Shown here piece by piece: positions 37,219 through 46,485 of a stretch of DNA of 59,913 nt (within the stretch, counting starts at the first letter, position 1; every line of letters begins with the position of its first letter). The stretch is from Alphaproteobacteria bacterium. GTDB taxonomy: Bacteria; Pseudomonadota; Alphaproteobacteria; Rhizobiales; Beijerinckiaceae. A program made the translations under genes and the position numbers. The notes under the pieces are model-generated. The model was not told where the DNA came from and ran no database searches. It worked only from the letters and a program-made list of their open reading frames with translations. The stretch spans positions 1 to 59,913 of the forward strand of contig VGDY01000005.1 of the NCBI GenBank assembly GCA_016869555.1. The letters are read 5' to 3'.

Positions 37219-37806
37219 CTATTCGAATTTCTCGCCCGGATAGACGCCCCAGAGATTTTCCTGCTGCATGTAGCCGTCGAAACCCTTGCCGGCGATCCGG
37301 CACCATTTGCCGTCGCAGCCGCGCAGATTGCCGATCACGCCGGGGCCGAGCTTGGCCATCGGGGTCTGATGGTCTTCGGCGACGAGCAGTTGAGGCTCCT
37401 TTTTCCATGGCGCGACCAAAGCGGTGCGCCGTCCCGACAGCAGCGAATGCAGCACCCAGCCCTCCGTGCCTTCCGAATCGCGGATCTTGCGCCAGGTTTC
37501 GAATTCGGCGGTGATTTCGACCGGCAGCGCGGCGCGTTCGTAGATCCACAGGGTAGGATGTTCCTTGCTCGGCCCCTCGCGCACATTCACGCGATCGGAT
37601 TTGAGGCTGACGTAGCGCGGCAGGGGCAGACCGCTGACCGGACCCTTCTGAGGCTCCAGAGCGTATGCGTGCATCGCGCAAAAAAACGCTGACAGGAGGG
37701 CGCAAGCGATCGCTGCGACGACGCCTCGCAGACGATCTTGGAAATGTTTCGAAGCCTCTGAGAAAGCCGTCGAAATTGGCGCAAATTCTGCATTTATTCG
37801 CGACAT
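37219..37806 (-). CDS. SH3-domain exported protein
   Basis: About 195 residues with a hydrophobic N-terminal segment (GVVAAIACALLSAFFCAMHA) and two bacterial SH3-like domains: LKSDRVNVREGPSKEHPTLW and PGVIGNLRGCDGKWCRIAG. These suggest binding to peptidoglycan or a periplasmic partner. The start is uncertain: ATG 37806 is used and ATG 37842 is possible; both give a long polar stretch before the signal. It is next to a divergent 2-hydroxyacid dehydrogenase, a pairing common in alphaproteobacteria. Confidence 0.85.
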   Translation of the reverse strand: MSRINAEFAPISTAFSEASKHFQDRLRGVVAAIACALLSAFFCAMHAYALEPQKGPVSGLPLPRYVSLKSDRVNVREGPSKEHPTLWIYERAALPVEITAEFETWRKIRDSEGTEGWVLHSLLSGRRTALVAPWKKEPQLLVAEDHQTPMAKLGPGVIGNLRGCDGKWCRIAGKGFDGYMQQENLWGVYPGEKFE

Positions 37807-38033
37807 GGTGGAGTGATCGCTCGCTTGTCTTTGGCCCGTCATCTGCTAGGAAGTCGAATGCGTCCGCGAAAGGGGACGTATTGGTTTTGTCGCTGACCGC
37901 CGTTAAGACCCGGTTGAAGCCGGCGAAATTCGCCGGCGCCTTTTCATCTGCCGCCGCCAAGCGGCGAAGATCATCGTCGCAATCGCAGAATCGCTGCTGC
38001 AACACAACATAAACGCGGAGGCGGACCAGGGAT

Positions 38034-39029
38034 ATGCCGAAAAAAAAGCCGCTCGTTGTCGTGTCGCGCCGGCTGCCCGAGGTGATCGAAACCCGCATGT
38101 GCGAGCTGTTCGACACGCGCCTCAACGAAAGCGACAAGCCGCTCACGCATGACGAACTCGTCGAGGCCATGCGCACCGCCGACGTGCTGGTGCCCACCAT
38201 CACCGACCGCATCGACTCCCATCTCATCGCTCAGGCCGGCGAGCAAATGAAGCTCATCGCCAATTTCGGCAATGGCGTCGACAATATCGACGTCGCCTCG
38301 GCGCTTGACCGCTCGATCACGGTGACCAATACGCCCGGCGTTCTGACCGAAGACACCGCCGACATGACGATGGCGCTGATCCTTTCCGTGGCGCGCCGTC
38401 TCGTCGAAGGCGCCAATGCGATTCCGGACGGCTCCTGGCCGGGCTGGTCGCCGACCTGGATGCTCGGCCATCGAATCACCGGCAAGCGGCTGGGCGTCGT
38501 CGGCATGGGCAGGATCGGCCAGGCCTTGGCGCTCCGCGCGAAAAGCTTCGGCCTCTCGATCCACTACCACAATCGCCGGCGGCTCGGCGCCGAAATCGAA
38601 GAGCAATTGGAGGCGACCTATTGGGAGTCGCTCGATCAGATGCTGGCGCGAGTCGATATCGTCTCGATCCACTGCCCGCACACGCCGGCGACCTACCATC
38701 TTCTCTCCGCGCGCCGGCTTTCACACCTGCGTCCCCACGCGATCGTGGTCAATACCGCGCGCGGCGAGATCGTCGACGAGAACGCCCTTGTGCGCATGTT
38801 GGAAGCCGACGAGATGGCCGGCGCCGGCCTCGACGTCTTCGAGCATGAACCCGCCGTCTCGCCGAAACTGCTGAAGCTCGCCAAGGCCGGCAAGGTGACG
38901 CTGCTGCCGCATATGGGCTCCGCGACCATCGAGGGCCGGATCGACATGGGCGAGAAGGTCATTATCAATATCAAAACCTTCATGGACGGCCACCGCCCGC
39001 CTGACCGCGTCCTGCCGAGCATGCTATAA
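38034..39029 (+). CDS. D-2-hydroxyacid dehydrogenase (glyoxylate/hydroxypyruvate reductase type)
   Basis: A 331-residue NAD(P)-dependent enzyme. The nucleotide motif is GVVGMGRIGQ, with the next strand ending YHNRRR, whose arginines hint at NADPH. Catalytic Arg is in VNTARGEIVDE, Glu in FEHEP and His in LLPHMGSAT. It fits the GyaR/GhrB group reducing glyoxylate or hydroxypyruvate. An AGGGATATG context marks the start. Confidence 0.9.
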   Translation: MPKKKPLVVVSRRLPEVIETRMCELFDTRLNESDKPLTHDELVEAMRTADVLVPTITDRIDSHLIAQAGEQMKLIANFGNGVDNIDVASALDRSITVTNTPGVLTEDTADMTMALILSVARRLVEGANAIPDGSWPGWSPTWMLGHRITGKRLGVVGMGRIGQALALRAKSFGLSIHYHNRRRLGAEIEEQLEATYWESLDQMLARVDIVSIHCPHTPATYHLLSARRLSHLRPHAIVVNTARGEIVDENALVRMLEADEMAGAGLDVFEHEPAVSPKLLKLAKAGKVTLLPHMGSATIEGRIDMGEKVIINIKTFMDGHRPPDRVLPSML

Positions 39030-39093
39030 GGCGCTGCGCCGCAGGCAGGAGGGAGCCGCGGCCGGCCGTTTTACCAGGAGGGTGATTGACGCG

Positions 39094-39594
39094 ATGAACA
39101 GGATTTTGCTCGCCTTAGCCGCCTCGCTCTGCGCCGTCGCGCTCGCCGCCGCGCCGGCTGGCGCCAAGAGTGGCGCCAAGAGCGGCCCGAAGCCGCCTCA
39201 GGGGGCGGAACAGAAGCAGCCGGAAGACGAAAACAAGGAGACCGGCGGCATTCCGCGCTATCAACCGTTCCCGCACAACCAGAATTTCGTGCTCAAGGAG
39301 ATCAACGGCAAACCGCCGCCGGTGGAGATGTGGATATCGATCGATTCTACAGGCCGCGCCAACGGCTTTTCGGGCTGCAAGAACTGGTCGGGCATTTTTG
39401 TCATCGGCCCCAACCGGCTCGGCCCACGCAACATGCCGGCGATCAATGAACGCAAATGCGAAGGCCCGCTCGCTGCCGTCGAACGCGATTATTGGGCGGT
39501 CCTGCTCTCCGGCCCCTATTGGGACACCAAGGGCGACGATTTGATCCTGAAGGGCGCGCAAGGCGGCGTGCTGCATTTCCAGCGATCGCTGTAA
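39094..39594 (+). CDS. META-domain exported protein
   Basis: A 166-residue protein with a signal peptide (ILLALAASLCAVALAAAPAGA), a Lys/Gly/Pro-rich linker (SGAKSGPKPPQGAEQ) and a META/HslJ-like domain with SGCKNWSGIF and ERKCEGPLAAVE. AGGAGG lies 12 bases before ATG 39094. META proteins are often heat-shock or stress linked; the role here is unknown. Confidence 0.85.
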   Translation: MNRILLALAASLCAVALAAAPAGAKSGAKSGPKPPQGAEQKQPEDENKETGGIPRYQPFPHNQNFVLKEINGKPPPVEMWISIDSTGRANGFSGCKNWSGIFVIGPNRLGPRNMPAINERKCEGPLAAVERDYWAVLLSGPYWDTKGDDLILKGAQGGVLHFQRSL

Positions 39595-39694
39595 CCGGCG
39601 CTCGTCGTGGCGCGCGAAGCGAAGCTGGACGCAGTCCAGCCTCGCGGAGCCTTTCCGGATCGCTTCGGCGCAAGCGCCTCGCGCGGACCGCGAA

Positions 39695-40513
39695 TTATTT
39701 CACCGGCGAGGCGAGCAGCGGGCACGGCGACTCATGCAGCACGCGCTCGGTGGTCGAGCCGCGCAGCGCCTCCATCAGCCCTTTTCGGCCGCGCGTCGGC
39801 ATGGCGATGAGATCGGCCTTGATCTCCTTGGCGTAGCCGAGAATGGTCTCGACCACCGGTCCCTTGCGCAGTTCGATATGCGGGAGCAGCCCTTCGAAAA
39901 TCGGCAGTTCCTCGCCGACATGCAGCATCATGACGTCGGCGGCCGGATTGAGACGATGCGCGATGTCGGCGACGTGGCGGAAGGCGTCGAGCGGCGAGAC
40001 CGTCGCCTCGACCGGCATCAGCACGGTGTTGAGCGACACCGCGCCCGTGTCGCGATCGACGAACCCTTTCTGGTCCTCGCGCAGGAACAGCGCCGGCACA
40101 TGAGTCTCGCGCGCGGTCTCCTCCGCGATCGACCCTTCGAACAGGCGTTCCAGCGCGCTGCGCGGCCGCGTCATCATCACCAGAAGGTCGCACAGGTGCC
40201 GCTCGGCATAGGCGGAAACCCCCATCACCGGCGATTCCGATTCGACCGCGGCCTTGACGAATTTGACGCCAAGCTGTTCGGCCGCCTCGGCCGGCGTCGC
40301 GTTCGGCGCGATCATCTTCCAGCGCGCCAGCATTTCGCGCACCTGCGGAAAGCGATCCCAATCGTCGTCCTCGGTCTCGGGCGCCTCGATGTGCAGAATG
40401 TGCAACATGCTCTTGCAGGCCACGGCGATGCGCAGCGCATGGGCGAAGGCGTCGAGGCTCGCAAAGGAGAGATCGGTCGGATGAACGATTGATCTGGGCG
40501 TGTCGCCATTCAT
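39695..40513 (-). CDS. Tandem universal stress protein
   Basis: A 272-residue protein with two USP domains (about residues 5-145 and 160-270). The second holds TRGRKGLMEALRGSTTERVL, close to the ATP-binding G-2x-G-9x-G(S/T) motif. The first is degenerate (TRPRSALERLFEGSIAEE). Such proteins act in stress survival. It stands alone with its own short upstream region. Confidence 0.9.
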   Translation of the reverse strand: MNGDTPRSIVHPTDLSFASLDAFAHALRIAVACKSMLHILHIEAPETEDDDWDRFPQVREMLARWKMIAPNATPAEAAEQLGVKFVKAAVESESPVMGVSAYAERHLCDLLVMMTRPRSALERLFEGSIAEETARETHVPALFLREDQKGFVDRDTGAVSLNTVLMPVEATVSPLDAFRHVADIAHRLNPAADVMMLHVGEELPIFEGLLPHIELRKGPVVETILGYAKEIKADLIAMPTRGRKGLMEALRGSTTERVLHESPCPLLASPVK

Positions 40514-40588
40514 ATCAGTTTGCTCCTTTTCCGCTTCGCGAAAACTATACGCGCCGGCGCGCGTGGCAATGACGGGTTTCGCCGCAGG

Positions 40589-42082
40589 CTAAATTTGGTC
40601 TTGAAGCGCCTTTTTGACCTGCTCGACGAGTTCGGCTTCTGGGATGGCGAACTGGGCGGGACGCAGCGCCTTCCATTGTTCATTGGTGGCGATATTCGCG
40701 GCCGCCCTGGCGCCGGCGACGAGGTCCTTGAGGGTGACCTCGCCACGCGCCTTTTCGTCCGAGCCCTGGATAATGGCGAGCGGGCTGTTGCGCCGGTCGG
40801 CGTATTTCATCTGCGCCTTCATCCCCGCCGCGCCGAGATAGAGTTCGGCGGCGATTCCGGCGTTGCGAAGCTGCGCGGCCATGCGCTGATAGTCGGCGAG
40901 CCTGTCGCGGTCGAGGACGAGCACGACTACCGGCCCGACATGGGGACGCGCCGAGACGATCGGACTGCCGATCAGCTTTAGGGCCGCGAAGAGCCGCGAG
41001 ACGCCGATCGAAAAGCCGGTCGCCGGCGTATTCTCCGGGCGGAAGCGCCCGACGAGGCCGTCATAGCGGCCGCCGCCGCCGACCGAGCCGAAACGCACCG
41101 GATGTCCCTTTTCGTCGCGGGTCTCGAAGGTGAGGTCCGCCTCGAAGACGGGACCCGTGTAATATTCAAGCCCGCGCACGACCGAAGGATCGATGCGGAT
41201 GCGATCCGGCCCGAAGCCGGCGTCGCGCGCGAGGTCCTCGATTTCGAGAAGCTCTTCGGCGCCCTGGGCGCCGACTTCGCTCTTGCCGAGCAGGCCGAAA
41301 AGATCGAAGGCCGGCGCCCCGTCCCGGTATTGACCGCCGAGGCTGAAAGACAGGATCGTGTCGATCGCCGGCAGGTCGAGGCCGGCGCCTTTGGTGAAAT
41401 CGCCGCTCTCGTCCTTGCGGCCCTCGCCGAGCAATTGCCGGACGCCGTCGGGGCCGAGCCGGTCCAGCTTGTCGATCGCGCGCAGCACGACGAGGCGGCG
41501 GCCGGCGTTCTCCTCGCCGGAAAGGCCGATCGACTGCATCACCCCGTCGAGCACCTTGCGGCTGTTGATCTTGATCACGTAGTCGCCGCGCGCGATCCCC
41601 AGCCGCTCCATGGCGTCGGCGGCCATCATGCAGATTTCGGCGTCGGCGGCTGGCGAGGCGGAGCCGACCGTATCGGCGTCGAACTGCATGAATTGGCGAA
41701 AGCGCCCCGGCCCCGGCTTTTCGTTGCGATAGACCGGGCCGACCCGATAGGAGCGATAAGGCTTGGGCAGCCGGTCGAAATTCTGCGCGACGAAACGCGC
41801 CAGCGGCGCGGTCAGATCATAGCGCAGCGACAGCCATTGTTCGTCGTCGTCCTGGAAGGAGAAGACGCCTTCGTTCGGCCGGTCCTGGTCGGGCAGGAAT
41901 TTGCCGAGCGCGTCGGTATATTCGATCGCTGGAGTCTCCAGCGCCTCGAAGCCATAGAGCTCATAGACCTCGCGGATCACGTCGAGCATCCGCCCCGTCG
42001 CGGCAAGTTCGCCCGCCTCGCGATCGGCGAGCCCGCGCGGCGTGCGCGCCTCGACCTTGGTTTTGGATTCTTCCTTGGGCAT
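40589..42082 (-). CDS. hisS: Histidyl-tRNA synthetase
   Basis: A 497-residue class II synthetase. Motif 2 is [15 protein letters not shown]; the histidine signatures are [11 protein letters not shown] and [15 protein letters not shown]-terminal anticodon-binding domain follows ([18 protein letters not shown]). It charges tRNA-His in the cytosol. It is preceded by a repeat with two hairpins. Confidence 0.97.
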   Translation of the reverse strand: MPKEESKTKVEARTPRGLADREAGELAATGRMLDVIREVYELYGFEALETPAIEYTDALGKFLPDQDRPNEGVFSFQDDDEQWLSLRYDLTAPLARFVAQNFDRLPKPYRSYRVGPVYRNEKPGPGRFRQFMQFDADTVGSASPAADAEICMMAADAMERLGIARGDYVIKINSRKVLDGVMQSIGLSGEENAGRRLVVLRAIDKLDRLGPDGVRQLLGEGRKDESGDFTKGAGLDLPAIDTILSFSLGGQYRDGAPAFDLFGLLGKSEVGAQGAEELLEIEDLARDAGFGPDRIRIDPSVVRGLEYYTGPVFEADLTFETRDEKGHPVRFGSVGGGGRYDGLVGRFRPENTPATGFSIGVSRLFAALKLIGSPIVSARPHVGPVVVLVLDRDRLADYQRMAAQLRNAGIAAELYLGAAGMKAQMKYADRRNSPLAIIQGSDEKARGEVTLKDLVAGARAAANIATNEQWKALRPAQFAIPEAELVEQVKKALQDQI

Positions 42083-42107
42083 ACGCTACGATCCGCGAAG
42101 GGCGTTC

Positions 42108-42149
42108 ACCCTCCCCTTGAGGGGGAGGGTCGGACTGCGAAGCAGTCCG
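42108..42149. repeat. Intergenic double-hairpin repeat
   Basis: ACCCTCCCC-TTGA-GGGGGAGGGT (42108-42130) is followed directly by CGGACTGC-GAA-GCAGTCCG (42131-42149). Two adjoining perfect or near-perfect stems are typical of dispersed REP-like repeats in alphaproteobacteria. It lies between hisS and the upstream GIY-YIG gene on the same strand. Confidence 0.75.
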
Positions 42150-42177
42150 GGGTGGGGTGACATCCGCCGAAGGGGTT

Positions 42178-42651
42178 TTAAGCCCCGCCCGGCGCGCCTC
42201 TCTCTAGCGGGAGGCGGGATTCGGCCGCCTTCCTAGCATTTTCCCAGTCGGAGGGAAGCGCCGCGCCCTTCGGCCAGAACCGCAAATGCGCGGCGCAGCG
42301 CCGGCAATCCGAACTGCCGAAGCCCGGCAGCGGGATCGGGAACCCGTCGAGCGCGGCGTTCAGCGTGCATTCGTTGGCGCCTTCTTCGACGAAGGCGCCG
42401 AGTATTTTCCCCGCCAAAGCGAGCTGGTCGACATGCCAGTGGGTGCGCTTGTCTTTCCGCATGTGCCGCGCGAGCCGGGCGCGCAGGCCGCCGGCGCCGT
42501 TCGCGGAGCCGCAGTAGAGATAGTCGCCTGGCGTCAGCGCGCCTCCCCGCTTTCCCACGAGCACGTTCAGCGGCGAGACGAGGCGCAGCCAGAGGACATA
42601 GGCGCCGGGCGCCGCAGGAGCGGAATTGGCGGCGGTGATAAACAACATCAT
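42178..42651 (-). CDS. DUF123 GIY-YIG-like protein
   Basis: A 157-residue protein. GAYVLWLRL, GDYLYCGSANG and GLRARLARHM form the GIY-YIG-like core, and THWHVDQLA and a Cys pair (SSDCRRCAAHL) complete the DUF123 pattern. The catalytic status is unknown; the family is thought to be nuclease-like. It ends 95 bases before hisS. Confidence 0.85.
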   Translation of the reverse strand: MMLFITAANSAPAAPGAYVLWLRLVSPLNVLVGKRGGALTPGDYLYCGSANGAGGLRARLARHMRKDKRTHWHVDQLALAGKILGAFVEEGANECTLNAALDGFPIPLPGFGSSDCRRCAAHLRFWPKGAALPSDWENARKAAESRLPLERGAPGGA

Positions 42652-42862
42652 TCCGACCGCTTTTTCTTACGCTGGAGCTTTTGGGTAATGGCGCGGATCG
42701 ACCGGCCTTGGCAAAGAAGGTGAAGGGATGCGGGGCGGCGGGGTATTTCCCTGTCCCTTCGGCGTCGAGGTGCGAGCCTCACGCTCCCCCGTCGCAGCGT
42801 CCCCGATGAACTTGGCGAGCTGTTTGGCGTCGCGGGAAGCGTTGCGGAGACCGGGGCACGGC

Positions 42863-43048
42863 CTATTTCCCAAATTTCCAGAGCGATTTGTTCAACTCTG
42901 TGTCGCCCTTCTGTATGCACTTGTTAACAGCGGCCTGTCCCTTACTGGCAAACTCCTTCTCGCATGCCGCGACGATTTTCTCATGCGTGTTGCCGCACGC
43001 GCTGAGGCTGACCGTGGATACGAACAAGGCAAAGAGCGAGATCTTCAT
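42863..43048 (-). CDS. Small lipoprotein
   Basis: A 61-residue product with lipobox LSAC after a hydrophobic stretch (FALFVSTVSL). The mature part has two further cysteines (IVAACEKEF, VNKCIQKGD). No family was recognised. Its Cys spacing and size resemble PsiF-type or other small envelope proteins. Confidence 0.7.
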   Translation of the reverse strand: MKISLFALFVSTVSLSACGNTHEKIVAACEKEFASKGQAAVNKCIQKGDTELNKSLWKFGK

Positions 43049-43102
43049 AAACTCAACTCTATGCTGACGCGGTAGGGCGATTGAAACGGAGACCCTGCCT
43101 CG

Positions 43103-45031
43103 TCACGCGATCATCACCCGCGCGGCGCCCTTTTCATCGCCCAACAGCTCGAGAACTTTGGCGACGATCGCCTTGCTGTCGAGCATCGCTCTGGCGATCA
43201 TCAGCTCGTGCTTGTCGTGGTCGATATAGGCGTCGGGCAGGGTCATGCTGCGGAATTTGAATGCGCCGCGCGCGCCGTCCAGCAGCCCATCTTCGGCGAG
43301 CGCCTGGAAGACCTGCGCGCCAAAGCCGCCGATCGCGCCTTCCTCGATGGCGATGAGCGCTTCATGATTGGCGGCGAGCCGGCGCAGCAGATCGCGGTCG
43401 ATGGGCTTGGCGAAGCGGGCGTCGGCGACGGTCGTCGAAATCCCGTAATTCTCCAGTTCCGCCGCCGCTTTCAAGGAATCGGCGAGCCGCGTGCCGAGCG
43501 ACAGGATCGCGACCCTCGAGCCTTCGCGCAGGATACGGCCCTTGCCGATCTCGAGAATGTCGCCGCGCTCCGGCAATTCGACGCCGAGCCCCTCGCCGCG
43601 CGGATAGCGGAAGGCGATCGGCCCGTCGTCATAGGCCGAAGCCGTCGCCACCATATGCATCAGCTCGCCCTCGTCGGCGGGCGCCATGATGACGAAACCC
43701 GGCAGGCAGCCGAGATAGGCGAGGTCGAACGCGCCGGCGTGAGTCGGCCCGTCGGCGCCGACAAGGCCGGCGCGGTCCATGGCGAAACGCACCGGCAAAT
43801 TCTGGATCGCCACGTCATGGACGACCTGATCGTAGCCGCGCTGCAGGAAGGTCGAATAGAGCGTGCAGAACGGCTTGTAGCCTTCACAGGCGAGGCCGGC
43901 CGCGAAGGTGACGGCGTGCTGTTCGGCGATCGCCACGTCGAAGGTGCGGTGGGGAAAGGCCCTGCCGAAAATATCGAGGCCGGTGCCCGACGGCATCGCC
44001 GCGGTGATCGCGACGATCTTGTCGTCATGCTCGGCTTCGGCGATCAGCGCCCTGGCGAACACATTCGTATAGGTCGGGGCATTGGCCTTGGGCTTGATCT
44101 GAATGCCGGTCGCCACGTCGAATTTGTTGACGGCATGGCATTTGTCGGCCGATTCCTCCGCCGGCCCGAAGCCCTTGCCCTTCTGGGTGACGACATGGAC
44201 GAGCACCGGGCCGTCGTCCTTGTCGCGCACATTCTTGAGCACGGGCAGCAGATGGTCGAGATTATGCCCGTCGATCGGCCCGACATAATAGAAGCCGAGC
44301 TCCTCGAACATCGTGCCGCCGGTGATGAAGCTGCGCGAGAACTCCTCGGCCTTGCGCGCCTTGTCGTAGATGAAGCGCGGCAGATGGCTGGCGAGCTGTT
44401 TGGCCGCCTCGCGGATCGAGCGATAGGCGCCGCCGGAAACGAGGCGGGCGAGATAGGCCGACATCGCGCCCGTCGGCGGGGCGATCGACATGTCATTGTC
44501 GTTGAGGATGACGATCAGCCGCGAGTGCAGCGCCCCGGCGTTGTTCAGGGCCTCATAGGCCATGCCGGCGGACATCGAACTGTCGCCGATCACCGCCACG
44601 ACGTGATTGTCGCCGCCGGCGAGATCGCGCGCCACGGCCATGCCGAGCCCGGCCGAAATCGACGTCGAGGAATGGCCGGCGCCGAAGGCGTCATAGTCGC
44701 TTTCGGCCCGTTTGGTGAAGCCGGAAAGACCGCCGCCCATGCGCAGCGTTCGGATGCGGTCACGCCGGCCGGTGAGAATTTTATGCGGATAGGTCTGGTG
44801 GCCGACGTCCCAGATGACCTTGTCGCGCGGCGTGTCGAAAACATAGTGCAGAGCGACCGTCAGCTCGACGACGCCGAGACCCGCTCCGAGATGGCCGCCG
44901 GTGACCGAGACGGCGTCGATCGTCTCGTGGCGCAACTCGTCGGCGACTTGCTTGAGGTCGTTGGGGCGCAGCTTGCGCAAATCTTCAGGGGTGGCGATCC
45001 GGTCGAGGAGGGGGGTCTTTGATGTCGTCAA
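43103..45031 (-). CDS. dxs: 1-deoxy-D-xylulose-5-phosphate synthase
   Basis: First enzyme of the MEP pathway, making DXP from pyruvate and G3P with thiamine diphosphate. The 642-residue product has [18 protein letters not shown], the TPP motif [16 protein letters not shown] to ILNDNDMSI, and the pyrimidine domain with [17 protein letters not shown] also feeds ThiG, and the enzyme itself needs TPP, so it links to the thi operon. Confidence 0.98.
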   Translation of the reverse strand: MTTSKTPLLDRIATPEDLRKLRPNDLKQVADELRHETIDAVSVTGGHLGAGLGVVELTVALHYVFDTPRDKVIWDVGHQTYPHKILTGRRDRIRTLRMGGGLSGFTKRAESDYDAFGAGHSSTSISAGLGMAVARDLAGGDNHVVAVIGDSSMSAGMAYEALNNAGALHSRLIVILNDNDMSIAPPTGAMSAYLARLVSGGAYRSIREAAKQLASHLPRFIYDKARKAEEFSRSFITGGTMFEELGFYYVGPIDGHNLDHLLPVLKNVRDKDDGPVLVHVVTQKGKGFGPAEESADKCHAVNKFDVATGIQIKPKANAPTYTNVFARALIAEAEHDDKIVAITAAMPSGTGLDIFGRAFPHRTFDVAIAEQHAVTFAAGLACEGYKPFCTLYSTFLQRGYDQVVHDVAIQNLPVRFAMDRAGLVGADGPTHAGAFDLAYLGCLPGFVIMAPADEGELMHMVATASAYDDGPIAFRYPRGEGLGVELPERGDILEIGKGRILREGSRVAILSLGTRLADSLKAAAELENYGISTTVADARFAKPIDRDLLRRLAANHEALIAIEEGAIGGFGAQVFQALAEDGLLDGARGAFKFRSMTLPDAYIDHDKHELMIARAMLDSKAIVAKVLELLGDEKGAARVMIA

Positions 45032-45185
45032 CGGCTCTACTCTGCTCGGTCAATCAACAAGCGCCAGAAATCCGAGCTTTACCTGTTAAAAAGCACCCCA
45101 GCAAACGCCCCGAGGCGTTCAATGCGATTCAGTCGAAGACTGTTGCTAAGATGCAACGGCGGGCGAATTGGCGCGAACGCGTCGG

Positions 45186-45740
45186 TTAGAAGAAGAAATC
45201 TCCCATATTGGATTGGGGCGCCGGCTCCTGATAAGCAGGGCGATACATCTGGCGCGGCTGGGCGCGCGGCTGGCGCGACACGCGCGGGCGCTCGACCTCT
45301 TCGCTGGCGATCGCGCCGCCGCCGCCGGTGATTTCGATCGTCGCGCCATGTTTTTCGACCCAATCGAACAGCTGGCGCGCGTTGGGAACCGCGAGCCGCA
45401 CGCAGCCATGGGAAAGCGGACGGCCCAGACCGCGCTCGTAACTGCCGTGGATGGCGAGGCCGCGTGGAGAAAAGAAGATCGAGTAGGGCATCGGCGCCTG
45501 ATCATATTCGTCGGAATGATGGTCGGCCTCCATGCGCATGACGCTGTAATGTCCGGTCGGCGTCTCGTAACCCCGGCGACCGCTTGAGATTTTCCACCTC
45601 ACGGTCTCGCCCTGCGGGGTGACCGCCTCAAGGCTTTGCGACGCCAGATCAATTCGGATGCGCACCGCGGCGGTCGCAGGAAGGGTCGTCAGAAGAACGA
45701 CCGCGGCGAGGGTGGCGAATAAACGCAGAACGCTGGCCAT
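45186..45740 (-). CDS. L,D-transpeptidase (YkuD/ErfK family)
   Basis: A 184-residue exported protein with signal peptide (LFATLAAVVLLTTLPATA) and the YkuD active site IHGSYERGLGRPLSHGCVRL (HG...SHGCVR). It would cross-link peptidoglycan or attach proteins to it in the periplasm. The C-terminal tail is Pro/Gln/Arg-rich and probably disordered. The ATG at 45740 directly precedes the signal peptide. Confidence 0.93.
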   Translation of the reverse strand: MASVLRLFATLAAVVLLTTLPATAAVRIRIDLASQSLEAVTPQGETVRWKISSGRRGYETPTGHYSVMRMEADHHSDEYDQAPMPYSIFFSPRGLAIHGSYERGLGRPLSHGCVRLAVPNARQLFDWVEKHGATIEITGGGGAIASEEVERPRVSRQPRAQPRQMYRPAYQEPAPQSNMGDFFF

Positions 45741-46085
45741 GGCGGACCTAACCACGCCGTCGTCCAATGGTAAAGACGCGCCGGTGGACGACCCGGATTT
45801 TCGAGCTTTTTCGGTTAACGGGCGTGAACCAAGGCGCTCCGGCGATCCGGCTGGACGGCCGCCCCTGGCGCCTGTTCCGTCCCGAAACGGCAAGAGCTTC
45901 GACTCACGACTCGTTAAGCATGTCTCCAGGATGTCGCCCGAGTCGCATCGATGTCGCCGCGCCAGAATCGATTGGAAACAAAGTCCGCCTCGCGCCAAAG
46001 CGCAACCCGGCGTTTCGCGCCGGCGCCCTCGCCTTTTTTCGCTCCATCGCTATAGTGCGCCGGCATTCCTTTGGGACGAACCGCC
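45741..46085. other. Intergenic region between transpeptidase and lptM
   Basis: A 345-base divergent interval. No gene, RNA or repeat was recognised. Promoters for the transpeptidase and for lptM-lysA should lie here. The next repeat begins at 46119, inside the lipoprotein gene. Confidence 0.5.
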
Positions 46086-46481
46086 GTGACGCCTCGATCG
46101 CCGCTCCTCACCCGCCGCCTCGATCACGCTGCATTTGGGTGGAATCGCCCAAATGCAGATAACGTGATCGATTCAATAATTTTAGAGCGCGCTTTACGCG
46201 AAAAACCGGTTCCCACTTTTTCGCATCGCGCTCTAGCGGCGACTCTCGCGCTGGCGCTCACCGCCGCGAGCCTTGGCGCTTGCGGCCGGCGCGGCCCGTT
46301 GGAGCTTCCGCCCGAGACCCAGGCGCGCGGCGCCTATCTTCGAGCCCAGACCGAGGCCGCGCAGGCCAAGGCGGCGCGCGGGGCGCCCCCGCCGGAGAAC
46401 GCCCCGGCGCCGCCGATCCCCGGCACTGTCGGCAATCGACCGCCGGATCAATATCCCTTCCCGCTCGATCCGCTGCTTTAG
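46086..46481 (+). CDS. lptM: LptM-like lipoprotein with repeat-derived N-terminus
   Basis: The mature part starts at the lipobox LGAC, then GRRGPLELPP, the hallmark of the short YifL/LptM lipoproteins encoded before lysA. LptM helps LptD mature in the outer membrane. From GTG 46086 the frame is 131 residues, but a 118-bp repeat (46119-46236) lies between the first 11 codons and the hydrophobic core. Removing 117 bases would join TPRSPLLTRR to AATLALALTAASLGAC, an ideal signal peptide. The start is uncertain (GTG 46086 or GTG 46164 inside the repeat). It ends four bases before lysA. Confidence 0.75.
   Translation: MTPRSPLLTRRLDHAAFGWNRPNADNVIDSIILERALREKPVPTFSHRALAATLALALTAASLGACGRRGPLELPPETQARGAYLRAQTEAAQAKAARGAPPPENAPAPPIPGTVGNRPPDQYPFPLDPLL
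46119..46236 (-). repeat. RIME-like composite palindromic element, copy 2
   Basis: The inverted copy of the element at 13614-13731, with 8 differences over 118 bases and no gaps. It carries the same two hairpin modules. It keeps an open frame through the lipoprotein gene on the opposite strand, adding about 39 residues (LDHAAFGWNRPN through HRAL). Confidence 0.9.
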
Positions 46482-46485
46482 GCTG

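Noticed and set aside
42648-42920. Small frames between the GIY-YIG gene and the small lipoprotein
   Set aside because: Arg/Pro-rich, one overlaps both neighbours, and none has a start signal.
43208-45022. 604-residue frame antisense to dxs
   Set aside because: Shadow of the dxs reading frame; no motif or start site.
45074-45119. AACGCC/GGCGTT hairpin downstream of the transpeptidase gene as a terminator
   Set aside because: The T run is 12 bases from the stem, too far for a typical intrinsic terminator.
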